From Chalara sp. BL73 (lineage: Eukaryota; Ascomycota; Leotiomycetes; Helotiales): DNA of 64,000 nt. The position numbers and the translations under genes are program-made. The stretch is taken from NCBI GenBank assembly GCA_918026815.1, contig CAKJVC010000192.1, forward strand, positions 124,001 through 188,000, in the 5' to 3' direction. A model generated the notes under the pieces. That model was not told the DNA's origin. It did not search any database and was given only the letters and a program-made list of their open reading frames with translations. Of this stretch, positions 21,898 to 34,281 are shown in pieces (within the stretch, counting starts at the first letter, position 1; every line of letters starts with the position of its first letter).

Positions 21898-24089
21898 ATG
21901 ATGCATTTCCTCCCTCTGCTTTTCATCCTCTCTCGAACCCTCGCCCAATACCCTCCCACATCCAACCTCACCACCATCACTTCTCCCCTTGACGGCAACA
22001 TCACCATCTCTTACAAATCTCCTCCTGCCGGAACATGTCGCACTGTCTTCGAGACCCAGAAACAATACACAGGATGGGTGCATATGCCCGGGAACTACTC
22101 CACAAACACCTTCTTTTGGTTCATTGAAGCGAGGGAGCCCACCACACAGCTGACAATATGGTTAAATGGCGGGCCGGGAAGCAGCTCCATGATCGGCCTT
22201 TTTACGGAGAATGGGCCTTGTGAGGTAGTGGAGCTTGCACAGGGCAAGTTTGGGACGACGGCGAGGGATTGGGGATGGGACAGGGCGAGCAATGTTTTGT
22301 ACATTGACCAGGTACGTTTTTGTCATACGTGTATTTGGGTTTTGGTTGGTGGGGGGTTCCAGTCGAAGAGTCATGCCAGACTTAGCTATAAAGGCTGAGC
22401 ATGCTATCTGGCGCACTATCGCAGTGGCGGCAAGATTTATATCTCAATGGAGACAACTATCAATTACGGCCTCATCTTCTTTGGGCGCCTACTGACATAT
22501 CTTAGCCTAACCAAGTGGGATTCTCATACGACACTCCAACAAACTGCTCCCTCGATCTTCTAACCTCCAGCCCCTACACACCAGAACAACAGCTTCCAAA
22601 CTCGCAGCCTACAACTACCTTCCTCAATGGCACATTCAGCTCGTTGGATAAGTACAATACCGCCAACACTACCGAAATTGCCGGTAGGGCAATCTGGCAC
22701 ATGCTTCAAGGCTTTCTGACTGCTTTTCCCCAGTACAGTCCCAATAATACGTCTAAAATGGGCGTGCACCTCTTTGCAGAGAGTTACGGAGGAAGATACG
22801 GACCTGCATTTGCAACTATTTGGCAAGAACAGAACAAGCGTCGATCAAACGGCACCATTTCCAGCAAAACCGTAGAAATTAATCTGGACTCCGTGGGTAT
22901 TGTAAATGGCTGCGTAGATGATCTTATTCAAGGCCCTTTTTATCCTGGGATGACGGTCAACAATACATACGGATTGACAGCGCTCAATCCTACAAGGGCA
23001 AATCTTGCACTTGCAAGCTTCTATGCTGTTGGCGGATGTCAGGATCTTATTACACAATGTAGAGCTGCTGTACAAGCTCAAGACCCTGAGAACGACGGAG
23101 ACGTCGTTGCGGTCAACAACTTGTGTGCAAATGCATACAGCACCTGCAATGAGAATGTCATCACGCCATATTACGATGCTGGGAGGAGCGTGTACGATAT
23201 CGGCCATTACCTACCTGATCCTTTCCCATCGAGTACGTATCTCGAGTACTTGAATACTGCCAGCGTCCTCGCTGCCATTGGCTCACCAGTCAATTTTACC
23301 CAAACGAACTTTCAAGTCGTCGACGCCTTCACGTCAACTGGAGACTATGAGCGTCAAGGGCTAATCCCTGACATCGCTACTCTCTTGCGATCTGGAATCC
23401 GTGTTGGGTTTATGTATGGCGATAGAGATTACATCTGCAATTGGCTCGGTGGGGAAGCCATCTCCTTAGCTGTTGCAGCTCAAACCTCACCCGCCTACGC
23501 CTCCCTCTTCCCAGCTGCTGGCTATGCTCCCATCATTGTAAACACAACTTACATTGGCGGCGTCGTGCGACAGTATGGGAACTTGTCCTTCAGCCGCATC
23601 TACGACGCTGGTCACGCTGCTCCTGCTTACCAGCCGGAGACTGCATTTCAGATCTTCGCTCGTATTATTATGGGAACATCTGTATCTACCGGGCAGGAAA
23701 TCGACTTGCAGACATTTAACACTAGCGGTCCTCTGAATGCGACATATACCAACACATTACCCAAGTCTCCCGCCGCGACCTGCTGGGTTCGGAATATTCC
23801 CGGCACTTGCACTAATGAGCAGAAGGAAATGATTATAAACAATGAGGGCGTCATTGTCAACGGCATTCTCTATGACAAGTTAGAGGATTGGTCGTCGCCG
23901 GCTCCAACTTCGACACCTGGGGTTAGCTCTGTATCGGGCTCCGTATCAGTAATTACAACGACAGTTGTTCAGACAGGCTTCTTCACGGCCACATCAACAC
24001 CAACATCCAAGAACTTCGGAAGTCCGCCTCTGTATGTCGGTCTTCCTCACCTCATCCTACCCATTCTTGCTGTTATGTTAGGAACATAG
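21898..24089 (+). CDS. Secreted GPI-anchored serine carboxypeptidase (peptidase family S10)
   Basis: Two exons, 21898-22311 and 22506-24089, joined to 665 aa in frame (414 plus 1,584 bases). The 194-base intron is long for this window; its CTGAC branch lies just before the TTAG acceptor. The protein begins with a signal peptide (MMHFLPLLFILSRTLAQ). Family motifs are WLNGGPGSSS near 92, NVLYIDQPNQVGFSY across the splice, and FAESYGGRYGP with nucleophile S231. YGDRDYICNW carries D446, and AGHAAPAYQPE carries H508, completing the Ser-Asp-His triad. Many N-glycosylation sequons are present. The Ser/Thr-rich tail followed by a hydrophobic C-terminus (LPHLILPILAVMLG) fits a GPI signal. It should remove C-terminal residues from peptides at the cell surface. 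Two methionines open the frame; the first is used. Confidence 0.92.
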
Positions 24090-24608
24090 ACCTGTCTCTA
24101 CGACTTTTGTATTTCCGAAGGAGTTATACGGCCCTTTCTTGGTAGCCATTGTTGGTTATTGTATAAACAACACGACGTAATTAATAGTAGTTATGACGCA
24201 TACATATATATATCGGGTTTGGGAAAAGGAGGAAAGCAAAATATCATTCATCGCAGACGGCACCTGACTGTGCAGGCGGCGAGTAATCAAGATACTGGGA
24301 GTTTGTCTTCGCATTATACCCTACAAAAGATGGCGTTGCTTCTTGGTTTTCTGCCTAAGGGGCACCTAGGGACATGGTTTTTTCGATCAAGATTGTTCGT
24401 CTTCGACGGACAGGGAAAAGAATCTGAATCACAGGAGCATACAAGGTGCGGCATACCAAAATAGATGGTTCAGTGTAAAGTAGACATTGTATGCTAAGCG
24501 ATAGAAATCAAAAATTACTTAATGAAATGCAGGATCAGTCCATTCTCATATGCCGCATGTCCAACATGGTCTTTCAAGTCCCAGTACGAGCACCCTCAGA
24601 CCGAAGTT
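24090..24608. other. Carboxypeptidase 3' flank, no gene seen
   Basis: No supported gene. A short TA-repeat-like stretch (ACATATATATAT) lies near 24,200. Confidence 0.5.
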
Positions 24609-25155
24609 TCATTCAGGAAGACGGTCTAGAAGAGGCGCAGGCAAGCTCGCAAACCAGTCCTTCATAAGCCTCTTTTCATCTTTCGTATATGGATGTAGGC
24701 CTATTTTGGGTAATAATCCTCTCTTACGTATAGAAGATCTCTCCATCTCGATCATTCCCTTCTCTCCATTCATCCCTCATACCTTCGTTCAAATAATGCG
24801 TACCCACGTCACGCGCGGGTCAACACTTCCACCGCGGCATAGAAACCCCGCGCTCGCCGTCACCGGGTCGCCATCTAACACCTCAGCTTCCGTCACTTCT
24901 TCGGCGCTCTCAGATGGGCTCCTAAGTATAGAGACGATGCGACATGTTTTCGTCATCTAATGTCCGTTCATCCAAAACGATGAGCGCCGCCGAGCCGAAC
25001 TGCCCGTCGGATATGAGAAAATGCTCGATATAACGCTGTTATGCTTGCGAGATCGACCGGTTCGATACCGGCGATTTGGATTCCGGGATAGGCGCCGTGG
25101 CGACGACGCAGCTTAAAGGGTTCTTCTTTTTGCGCGCGTCAAAGAGTCTACTAGG
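24609..25155 (-). pseudogene. Candidate decayed coding sequence
   Basis: One minus-strand frame reads NPLSCVVATAPIPESKSP, then meets TAA at 25039-25041 (between QA and QRYIEHF), then continues as FLISDGQFGSAALIVLDER to about 24,940. There the apparent coding frame shifts by one base into SAEEVTEAEVLDGDPVTASAG and FLCRGGSVDPRVTW. A possible spliced end, KIGLHPYTKDEKRLMKDWF, stops at 24609. The interrupting TAA could be a former CAA changed by C-to-T mutation, as in repeat-induced point mutation. No family is recognised. Other frames, including a 136-codon plus-strand frame over the same bases, are also open because the region is CpG-rich. This may therefore be chance, and the call is weak. Confidence 0.28.
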
Positions 25156-26290
25156 TACAGTGTTAGCGATAGTATTATCACAATGTATCGACCTCTAAAT
25201 CGTTATACTATATACGGCGTGATATGATATTACCGATTTCAATACGTACCACGCTCAAATCAGTAATTTAATGTTATACCGTGGCGCGCGCCCAACAAAG
25301 CCACTTTTGGAGTGGCGGCCAAAAAAAGGCTGATAGAGCAAGAAAACGGATCCATCGTTCAAAGCGGATATCTTGTGATGTAGTGTTTTATTTTGTGCTG
25401 GTCATAGAATGGCAAATGAAACGGAGGAAGAAAAAAGCCACCGGCAACCTTTAGAAGGCCTTAACTTCACTTTTGGCGGTTTCCAAAATAGACTACCTCC
25501 AAAACACTGCAGCAAAATATTGTGCGGATCCAATTCTGATGCTAAGCCATTCTACCCCAGTGCTGTGTCGATGGCGCGTATTTCCGTTTGTTCGGCTTCG
25601 GAATTGCATGTTCTCAGCTGCCGATCAGTGCCTCCCTGCTGTATGTTGTTGCTCAAGTAAATAGTATCACTCAATATAAGCCAGAAAAAGCTATATGTAT
25701 AGAGTGGCATTTCTACCTGTTCATACCAAGGCAAACCGTAAGCATCCCTGGATTCTGAGTACAACACTCTGCTAGATCTATCAAGGAAAGGCAGCCAACG
25801 TCGTAAAAAATGAGTCGCAACCTTTCAGAACTTTCGAGAGTTAAATATATCGCACCCTCGTATCAAGCAGACTCCAACTGAGCCAATGCAGCTCTCATTG
25901 GCTCGTAGACCTGTTCGAAAAAAAATAAACGATCCCTTATGTGCAAGTGAGATCGCCAGAGTCCCAATCCAAGGTGCACTAAGCAGGGTCATAAATTTTG
26001 CTAACATTAGATAGCTGGGAGTGTAGCACATTTTTGGAGATGTTGAAGGCCCAGACGCGGAGCCTCAGCCGTGAAAAAGTCTAAACTGTACATAAGGTGA
26101 GGATGCTTACTGTACCACAATCTCCACCTAGATCTAGATTGGATTGGATTTTTGACTATGTAATAATACCCAGGTGCATATTTTTGGCGGTAAATTAGCA
26201 ATGCTTATATGTCTTCATTGGTTTACTGCCTGCAGCGTGTACTTGACCCAATATGGATACCTGAAAACAGCATGAAACTGTGGAGAGCCT
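25156..26290. other. Intergenic region, no gene seen
   Basis: Only short frames without family resemblance. The frame of the candidate decayed sequence can be read upstream to about 25,460 with further stop codons, which is not convincing. The right end is the 3' flank of the oxidoreductase gene. Confidence 0.4.
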
Positions 26291-27451
26291 TCAGATATTC
26301 TGCACCTTCACAACAATCTTCCCTTGGGCCCTCTGGCTTAGCAATAGGTCATAGGCCTGTCACCATGTAATTAGAATTTCGATCCCCGAGGAAAATGGAT
26401 AGACAAACCTTCAACGCATCCTCCATCTCAAAATGTTCTGCAATCACCGGCCGAACATGCTTCTGCTCGACCATATCCGCCAAAACGCCGCCGGTTTTGC
26501 TGTCGAGGACGGTGTTGAACATAACATACTTTCTAGGCACGCCACCGATGGCTGGCGGAAGCCAGGCATTCTGGCCCCAGCGCAGAAACGTCTTAAGGCC
26601 GTCATTGACGCCTATGTTGATGTGCATCCCGGATTCCTTAAGGTAGTTGGGTGAGTTCTGATACAGATCCTGTACGCCCTGCGTGTCAAAAATGAAGTCG
26701 AATGGCTGACCTGCGTATTTCCCGGCGAGATACTCAGTCAAAGGGCTATGCACCTTGTAATCGATGACCTGCTACGGTGTTACACCACATTTTAGACGAT
26801 AGTAATGGCGGCAAGTCATCTTACCTCGTCCGCGCCCAGCCTGAGCACCGCCTCGGCGTTCCGCTCTGAACACACAGCGACGACCTCCTTGCAGCCCATA
26901 GCCTTGAGAACCTGCACCACCATGGTACCCACGCCTCCACTGGCTCCATTCACCAACACCCGCTCACCACCTTTGATTCCGGCCCGATCACACATGCTCA
27001 CGGCTGTCTGTCCCGTGCAATGCAAGCCTGCAGCCTGCGCCATGTCTAGCCCCTCGGGAACGCGAGACAGCCCAGCCGTCTCCTCACTCACAACGATGTA
27101 CTCGGCTAGACTGCCCAGCCCCTTGCGGTTGGCGGCCACAGTGTAGGAGCCACAGATGCGTGCACCGGCAAGGAATTGGACAGGAGCAGTAGGACCAGCT
27201 GCGACGACCACTCCACTAAAGTCGATTTCGGGAACGGCCGGGCATCGGCGGATGATGGAAGGCACCGTGGCCATGGTCACGGCGCCGACTGGGTTCAATG
27301 CCGCGTGGGAGACGCGGATGAGCAGTTCCCCGCCGGTTGGTGCCTGTGGAGCAGGGAACTTGGCGTCCAGGCTGAGGACATTGCTGGGCGTGCCGTTGTT
27401 GGAATATTTCCAGGCGCGCATAGTAGTGGGAAGAGCAGGCGAGTCGGCCAT
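26291..27451 (-). CDS. MDR-family NAD(P)H oxidoreductase (quinone oxidoreductase-like)
   Basis: Three exons, 26825-27451, 26409-26768 and 26291-26356, summing to 1,053 bases (350 aa) in frame. The N-terminal GroES-like fold includes MRAWKYSNNGTPSNVL, LLIRVSHAALNPVGA and PEIDFSGVVVAAG. The nucleotide-binding motif is VLVNGASGGVGTMVVQVLKA near 175-195, followed by LGADEVIDYK across intron 1. The C-terminus LLLSQRAQGKIVVKVQNI is typical of zinc-free medium-chain reductases such as quinone or enoyl reductases. The structural and catalytic zinc ligands of alcohol dehydrogenases are not visible. It should reduce an activated double bond or quinone with NADPH; the substrate is unknown. It sits well away from the metabolite locus, so a link is unproven. 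Confidence 0.88.
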
Positions 27452-28684
27452 AGTCTTTTGTAGCTGGAAGGTTGTTGGTCAGTAAAAGGTGGTGACAGCT
27501 GACTGATTTGATTGACATTGGTTGTCCAGAAGCGATGTCAAAATAGGCAGCCATATTTGACCCGTTGTAGGATCGCTATATGTTGCCCCACTTCTGGATC
27601 TACTGGTGATGGAAAGCCAACATTGGCCCTTGTCTCTTTTCTGAATCAATAGACCAAAATACTATTTTGGTGTAACAGAGCTGCGATTAGCGCTCAGGAA
27701 CTACGGAGGAGAGATATCTAGGCGTTAGTTCGGGTGGAAATTTACTAAACAGACTGGTTTGAGGGCCTATTTCTCTCGGCAAAAGAACTAGAGCGAGCCG
27801 GTGACACCCTCAACTCCTTGATTATTGTGCAGCAGACAATTTTTGTGTGTATACTACTATAAACAGCTACTAGTCGATAATATGTTTATCGTCCACGTAA
27901 GACCTTGATATATCGGAATACTGACGTAGAACCAGGTCTAACTGTAGTATGCCTGCGTATCTGGTGGTTTTTAGTTCTAGTGTGTGCGTTCTCATGGTGC
28001 CTAAGGTGATCTTTCCTTTGGAACTTTTTATTGCATCCATTCCAGGGACATTTATTTTCGAGCAGTGGCCCCTTTTCGCTTTGCTTATGTGTTAAGTATT
28101 GAAGGTCTTAATCTTTAGGCTGGGTATGTTGACCCGGCTAGATGATAAGCTATAGTCCTACCTAAGCCACAAGTTAAGCCACAACATCATGTAGCCCCCT
28201 AAGCAATAAGGCAGTATAGTATTGAAAAACCTGTACTAGAGAGAGATCTGAATTGCAGCCCATAGCAAGCGGCCTTGAGAAAAGCTATTAACAGGAAGAA
28301 TATTTGGCCTTTGGCTCATTTCTCACGTACCGGGGCCTGGTTTATATATCCACTTTTATTGATTTTGGAATGAGTTATGGGTGCTGCTTCTCATATACTT
28401 GTCCGTTTGCTTGCTAGTATTCGATTAATTTTGCAAGCCAGAAATGCATATAAAGATATGCGTTGATTTATACCAAGTTGCCAATTACGTTGAATCATAT
28501 CTTAAATGAGTTGGATATTAGTGGGACAAGAAAAATAAACTCCACATGATGCATTGTTGAGTGAGCAGTGAGCACCTATCTTAGAATAATTGGAGTATAC
28601 GCACACTATGTACACCATGTAATACCCAAAAATAGAAATAAAATCTTCCTTTCATCGTCGAATTTGTTCTACGGTAATTTTCGC
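27452..28684. other. Intergenic region, no gene seen
   Basis: AT-rich toward the right with no coding frame of note. The left end holds the promoter of the oxidoreductase. Confidence 0.5.
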
Positions 28685-29658
28685 TCATACTAGAGAAGCT
28701 CCAGAAACTGCATAGGTTGCAGAGACTGTATTAGGTGAGGGAGGAGCTTGGGGTGAAGCAGGTTGGGATTGAATAGGTTGAGGTAAAGTAGATTGACGTG
28801 AATTTGGTTCAGTTGGAGTAGCCTCAAGCGGAGGAGCTGTACTGTTTGGTACCGAACTTGAATTTTCAAGGGTTTGTGAGGCCGAATTTGTATTGTTTAT
28901 GCTATCTGGCACTCCCCTAGTTGCGTTGAACTTGTTATCTAAAAACGCAACGAGCGCGATTAGCAAGGCACCTGTTTATGATTAGTACCACCCTGCCCAC
29001 CATCACCGACTAATTGAAGAGAGCCAAACGAAGATTCGAGCTTACCAGCCGTCACTACATAACTACCAATTGTGAACCCCGTCTGAATGTTTACTTGAGC
29101 ATCGGCTTTGTAGTGGAGCGTGGCTACAATTGGCCAAACGATCGTAATGACCAGGCTCAAATTGACGGGAATGAGAATAATGACGCTCAGAAGGATGTAG
29201 TCCCAGCCACGAGCAATATTAAGTGCGTATCTTTGTTGCCCTGGCGCGGTCATAACCCCATCAGCTAGAAGTCTGTCTTTGATAGCAGTCCCGGATAGAC
29301 TGGAAGGATGATTGAGGCCGCGTATCGAGCGTCCATAAGGGTCATATCCGCCCAAGGGTAGAGGCGCATCAATGCGTGGCCCAACTGCGTAGGTGCGCTC
29401 AAACTGTAGTTTTCGTAATAGTTAGTTACACTCATCAAAAGAAGCTAGGCTTGGGTAGTTTTGGAAATCTCTTGCCTTGACCACATCGATCCCCTGGCTC
29501 GCCTTAACGCCGGACAACTCGAAAAGGCCACCACTTGCTCTAACAAGATTGTAGAAAATTATAAGATGGTTAACCGGAGCTTTATCATCCATTTCGTTCG
29601 AAACAGGGATTGCAAGGCAACGCCCGTTATCTATGAACACTATGACCTCGAAATCCAA
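28685..29658 (-). CDS. Fungal multi-pass membrane protein, C-terminal exons (possibly broken)
   Basis: The last two exons are clear: 29046-29403 (FERTYAVGPRIDAPLPLGG, YDPYGRSIRGLNHPSSL, then ARGWDYILLSVIILIPVNLSLVI and IQTGFTIGSYVVTAG) and 28685-28971 (ALLIALVAFLDNKF, then a Ser/Thr/Pro-rich tail). They join in frame across a 74-base intron. Upstream, 29432-29658 encodes FEVIVFIDNGRCLAIPVS, then YNLVRASGGLFELSGV and DFQNYPSLASFDE. Its junction with the next exon is defective: the apparent intron (29404-29431) has GT, a CTAAC branch and CAG, but is only 28 bases long and does not keep the frame. At least three helices are visible. I recall similar fungal proteins of unknown function, but no named family. 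A deletion may have inactivated the gene. Confidence 0.5.
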
Positions 29659-32420
29659 ACTACTTGTCTGGTGGAAACTCTATTTCCGAGCCTCGCAATA
29701 GTCGAAGACATAGGTAATCTTATCTTGGGCAGTTATAAAATACCAGAATCAAAAGATTCGCCACACGAAGTCAACTTTTATCGGGCTAGTAAGTCTTTGG
29801 CAAAATACATCAGTCAGCCTTAGGTATTGGCACTGAAGAAATGTCAATGATTCGCCTATTTGTCCCGAGATGTTCAAGTAACATACAAGAAACCACTGCT
29901 CGGACCCAGGATAGTTGGGAGACCGCCATTTAGCAAGGTTGAAAAAAAGGGAATACACCTTGGCTTCTAGAAGGAGGAGCCAATGAAATGGCGAAAATCG
30001 AAACGATATCTGTAGAAACCGAATGTAGAGCCGGGAAAAACTCATGTATTACCACGAAAGGGTGTGGAGATCACCAGCGCCGATATATCCACCCACTGCT
30101 TCGTATGCAGCGAGTGCAGAAGAACTGATGGCATGCTCTGCAAATATCAGTGATGCAGCGTATATGGGACAGTTTAGCTCCTCCCTCTGATAAGAAATGG
30201 AAGATCAACAGGATGACGCGAGCACTCAAGTCTAGACTCAAGTAGCAGGCGCTGGTAGGTGTGGTGTTACCTAGGCTGGGTAGCCGCCGTAGAGAGAATC
30301 TGCACCAATTACATTGTGGTACTATCACTTCCTGCGAAAGAAACAACGTTGCTTGGATAGCCCAAGATTATTACATCGCTTGTATATAGAACTTACCCGG
30401 ATAGGCCCAGCAATAGGATCAAGGGTTAGGAAAATTCTACATTTTCTACAATAAATATAAATAAAAACAAGCTTGGGAAGTAAATTGCATTCTATGGCAC
30501 GGCTTGCGTGTGTTACGAGATTACCACCCAAAATAGGGGCATCCCAAGCCCAACCCATCTTCTTCAAGTCCCAGTATACAACTGACATCCCAATGAAGAG
30601 CTTCTGTCGATGGCCAAATTTGAAAGAGCAATTGTGCGTAATGACTACGCAACGCGAGTATGTGCTGGTGCGCTAGTGATGCCAGTCCGAAGAACGTTGA
30701 AGGCCGCACAACCAGGAAGCCGTAATCCATAGTGCTTCTGGTAAAACCTATTCTTTACAAATGTTAGACAATCGTTCCAAGAAGGTGGCTTAAAAAGGAT
30801 GAGCGACCAAAATGAAATCAGATCTACAGCCTTGTCACAGGCAGTCTCATCAGTTACCAACGTGTGGATTATGTTGACCGTCGTGATAAATTGATCATCA
30901 TGTAAGGAGAGGTAGAGAAGTAGAAGGAGAATCGTTGCAAAACACACCATTAGTTGAGCCTCCATAAATATGAGGTACAAGTAACATAGCCACATCTGGA
31001 ATGACAGCACCTTCAGGCCGGCAGGGAGTCTAAATGAAGCAATGTCAGCACAATCTTGAGCTTATAACAGTATGCAACAAAGTAAAAAAAGCATATTCAG
31101 TTAAGACAGACTCGTCACCGCCGTAAGGCTTGGACATATGCTTGTCATTTGTCGGTCATTGTCATCATAATGCTCTGGGTGGGGAGAAAAAAATCAGGCT
31201 TACGTACAATTTTGATCGAGACGAGAGCGGTACACTACCTCAAGCGGCTACAGCGGCTTCTCACTAAATTTGAAGTCATATGCCTAAATAATCTAGTTAG
31301 CTCGAATGCACAGTCCATTTATTGTGGATGGTGTGCTCAAGGGAAATAATCAGAAGGCATGAATGGTATATTTTGATTTTTGTCAACAACGGTTACCCGG
31401 ATCAGACTCGTCATCTAGAATGCTCATCATGTAAGGGAAGGGGAGAGGAAGAGAAGCGTTCTTACTTCAAGTGAAATGCAACCCTTCAACCAAAATTTCA
31501 AAAACATAGCAGATCCATGATCCTTCAGAGTGTTAGCAGCATCTTCTGATGAGGAACGATATTGCGTTCGAGGAAGACTGAGATCAGTGGGCGAGGTTTT
31601 CTAGGCCTGCCACAAAGAGGCATCTCCATCATGACCAGACTCGATCTTGTCGAGCTGTCGGAGCCCAGTGCCAATTCATCATGAAACAGAGGTATGCTGT
31701 GATATAAGACGAGAGCGTCGTACCTTACGAATACTCTGCCATTGGAGGCCACATGTGGTCTGAGATATTGTTAGCCGTGCCACTGAAATGATGGACAACA
31801 TATTCAGTATGGATTATGTAGCTCAGAAATCAGCCATTTTGTTTCGTCAATGAATTTCAGTCGGTAATTTCCAGCGTGCAAAGCACACAAATGTTCATCA
31901 TAGCCACACAAAGGGGATCGAGTAAGAGACAGGAAGCATACATTGAGGGACTGCGCGACAAGGATAGCGAAGGAAACCCAAACGGTGCTGACCGTGGCTA
32001 GGTGGAAGCCGTGGGCAAGGCTGAATAAAGTAACGTTTCTGTGATTGCTGTTAGACAATATTCTCAGATGGCGAGCATGAATTTCTCTCGAGCATTCCTC
32101 ATATCAGACTGACGTGTTACATAAAGTTTCATTCCCCTTGGGGTCAAAGACTCTAGTTTGCGGTTTGTAGGTTGATCATCACATTGGGAGGGGCGGTTAA
32201 GAGCTGAAAGGAATAGTTTGCTTACCATGGTTACAACGCCGCACCGACGCCATCCAGTACGTTGACCAGCAGTAGATGCACCTTTCGTATACTCGCATGC
32301 GGAATGCGGTAGAGAAATCAGGCTCAATGCATATCGCTGGTGGTGGTTTGGATGCGTTTGGGTTGTAGTGCTGTGAAGCAATTGAGGAAAAAAAAAGTTG
32401 GAAGTAGAGCTCTCTCAACG
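29659..32420 (-). other. Probable upstream exons of the membrane protein gene, unresolved
   Basis: Minus-strand stretches with membrane-protein character recur here. One at 30,700-31,010 reads VLSFQMWLCYLYLIFMEAQL, then MVCFATILLLLLYLSLHDD and FKPPSWNDCLTFVKNRFYQK. Another at 31,950-32,040 reads NVTLFSLAHGFHLATVS and VWVSFAILVAQSLN. A third lies around 32,230-32,330. Several GT-AG boundaries are plausible, but I could not join them into one frame. They fit a long multi-exon gene continuing from 29658, or its decayed copy. The exact start is unknown. Confidence 0.35.
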
Positions 32421-33120
32421 AGCTAGAACGAATAAGGTTAGTGTATCGGCTAGCTTGAAAAAGCTAAGCGTGCTGGCTGATCACATGATTCACCGACCCC
32501 TCCTGAAATGCCAATGCTCGCTCTATGGGCCTCCCGTTTCCCCCCTGTAGATACCCATCCACCCGGAAAGGATTGATGGGAAGCTGGGTAAATATTTATT
32601 AACAACACCCTCAATATCAAGCCCATAAAACCCTTCCGTCCTGGACTATGGACCATGCTGTCGCCCATGCGATTCGACAAGATAAGGTCGCGCCCGTTCT
32701 TCCCGGGAAATCATCGTGTCCTGATGCTCCCACTTCATATCGATTTTTCCGTGGTAACCCGAGGGGTCTCTGTGTTATGCCGAACGCTGCGGGGTGACTT
32801 CTCCTATAAAATGACGCGGTTGAGTAACCGTAACCGTGAATTGACTATCGTGTGATGCATTTCCGCTTCAGCTGGTTCAAGTAGACATTTCCCTTTTCCC
32901 CACTCTCCTTTTTCTGCTTTTTATAACCTCAAGGAACCAGCAACCAGGTGCGAATTGAGCTCCAAACAAATCTTCCGGAAGCAGTCATCACTAGCCCCGT
33001 AGAGACCCGAGGTCTATCAATATCAACTCAATCACAAATACCTCTGTTTCTCCAATTTTTGTTCCGCATACTTTCCTTGTCCTTACGAAGCGTCGCAAAA
33101 CCCTCATACAACTCACAATC
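32421..33120. promoter_or_regulatory. Upstream region of the fructose-1,6-bisphosphatase gene
   Basis: No coding sequence is supported. TATAAA lies at 32805-32810 and a further TATAA near 32,920. CCCCAC at 32898-32903 fits the carbon-catabolite repressor CreA consensus read on the other strand, but such hexamers are frequent by chance. Pyrimidine-rich sequence precedes the start codon. Confidence 0.35.
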
Positions 33121-34281
33121 ATGAACGGCAGTGGTGGCATCCAGGAGGAGAAGGTCAATGTGGACATTGTTACCCTCACCAGATTCCTCACCGAAGAGCA
33201 AGCAAAGCACAAAGAGGCTACGGGAGATTTCACGTATAGCTGAATGCCCCGAATCCACCATTCAACCCAATGCTGACAAAAAGAACAGACTGCTCTGCCA
33301 TGCATTACAATTCTCCTTCAAATCGATAGCATACTACATCCGCCGGGCTACCCTGATCAACCTCACCGGTCTTGCAGGATCATCCAACACCACAGGAGAC
33401 GACCAAAAGAAACTTGACGTAATCGGCAATGACCTGTTCATAGCCGCCATGCGCTCCTCTGGAAAGTGTGCCGTACTCGTCTCTGAAGAAGAGGAAGAGG
33501 CGATATTCTTCCCAGAACACAAAGGGGCTCGGTACGCAGTGGCATGTGATCCCATTGACGGGTCCTCGAATCTCGACGCTGGAGTTTCAGTCGGGACTAT
33601 CTTTGGAATACATAAGTTGCCTGAGGACTCAACCGGCACAAAGGAGGATCTGCTGAAGCCAGGAACGGAATTGATTGCGGCTGGATTCACGATGTATGGC
33701 GCCTCCGCACAATTGGTTATCACAATGAAAGGCGGCAGCGTCAACGGCTTCACGATGGATAACGCGCTTGGAGAGTTCATTCTCACGCATCCAGACATGA
33801 AAATCCCACGAAAGAGGGCAATTTACTCCGTCAATGAAGGAAATTCGTTGTATTGGGAAGACTCGACGAAAGAGTATTTTAACAGTCTAAAATTTCCAAC
33901 ACAGGAGAATGGAAAGCCGTATAGTGCGAGATATATCGGGTCCATGGTCGCAGATGCGTACCGGACGCTCTTATATGGAGGAATCTTTGCATATCCCGCT
34001 GATAAGAAGAGCCCGAAGGGCAAGCTACGGATTCTGTACGAGTGCGCACCTATGGCTATGGTTTTTGAGAATGGTACGCCCCTGTCCTTCTGATGCCCTT
34101 CATATTCCCAGGCTTTGAACATACACGGTTAACATATCATCTAGCGGGCGGACAAGCACTCGACAGCAAGATGCAACGCATGATGGATGTTGTGCCCCAG
34201 CATATCCACGACAGATCAGGTATCTTTATGGGCAGCTACGAAGAGATCGAGAAGGTGAAATCGTTTCATCCTACGAAGTGA
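33121..34281 (+). CDS. fbp1: Fructose-1,6-bisphosphatase
   Basis: Three exons, 33121-33233, 33289-34073 and 34145-34281, summing to 1,035 bases (344 aa), close to the 348 residues of the yeast enzyme. The N-terminus after the start is VNVDIVTLTRFLTEEQ. Metal-binding motifs are VSEEEEEAIFFPE and DPIDGSSNLD starting at D125. Further blocks are FTMYGASAQLVI, YSARYIGSMVADAYRTLLYGG, LRILYECAPMAMVFENAGGQAL and the C-terminal DVVPQHIHDRSGIFMGS. It hydrolyses fructose-1,6-bisphosphate to fructose-6-phosphate in cytosolic gluconeogenesis and is normally allosterically inhibited by AMP and fructose-2,6-bisphosphate. The start is fixed by the short first exon, since the open frame before exon 2 lacks family residues. 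It is convergent with Nup192, 310 bases away. Confidence 0.97.

Noticed and set aside
24550..24960. Plus-strand open frame of 136 codons
   Set aside because: Low-complexity composition, no family resemblance, and no splice context; open partly because the region is CpG-rich.
25055..25080. Sequence matching a tRNA B-box (GGTTCGATACC) in a short CCGG palindrome
   Set aside because: No matching acceptor stem, anticodon arm or A-box at the right distance upstream, so no tRNA fold can be drawn.
30473..30676. Plus-strand frame of 67 codons
   Set aside because: Lies opposite minus-strand frames with membrane-protein character and has no motif of its own.
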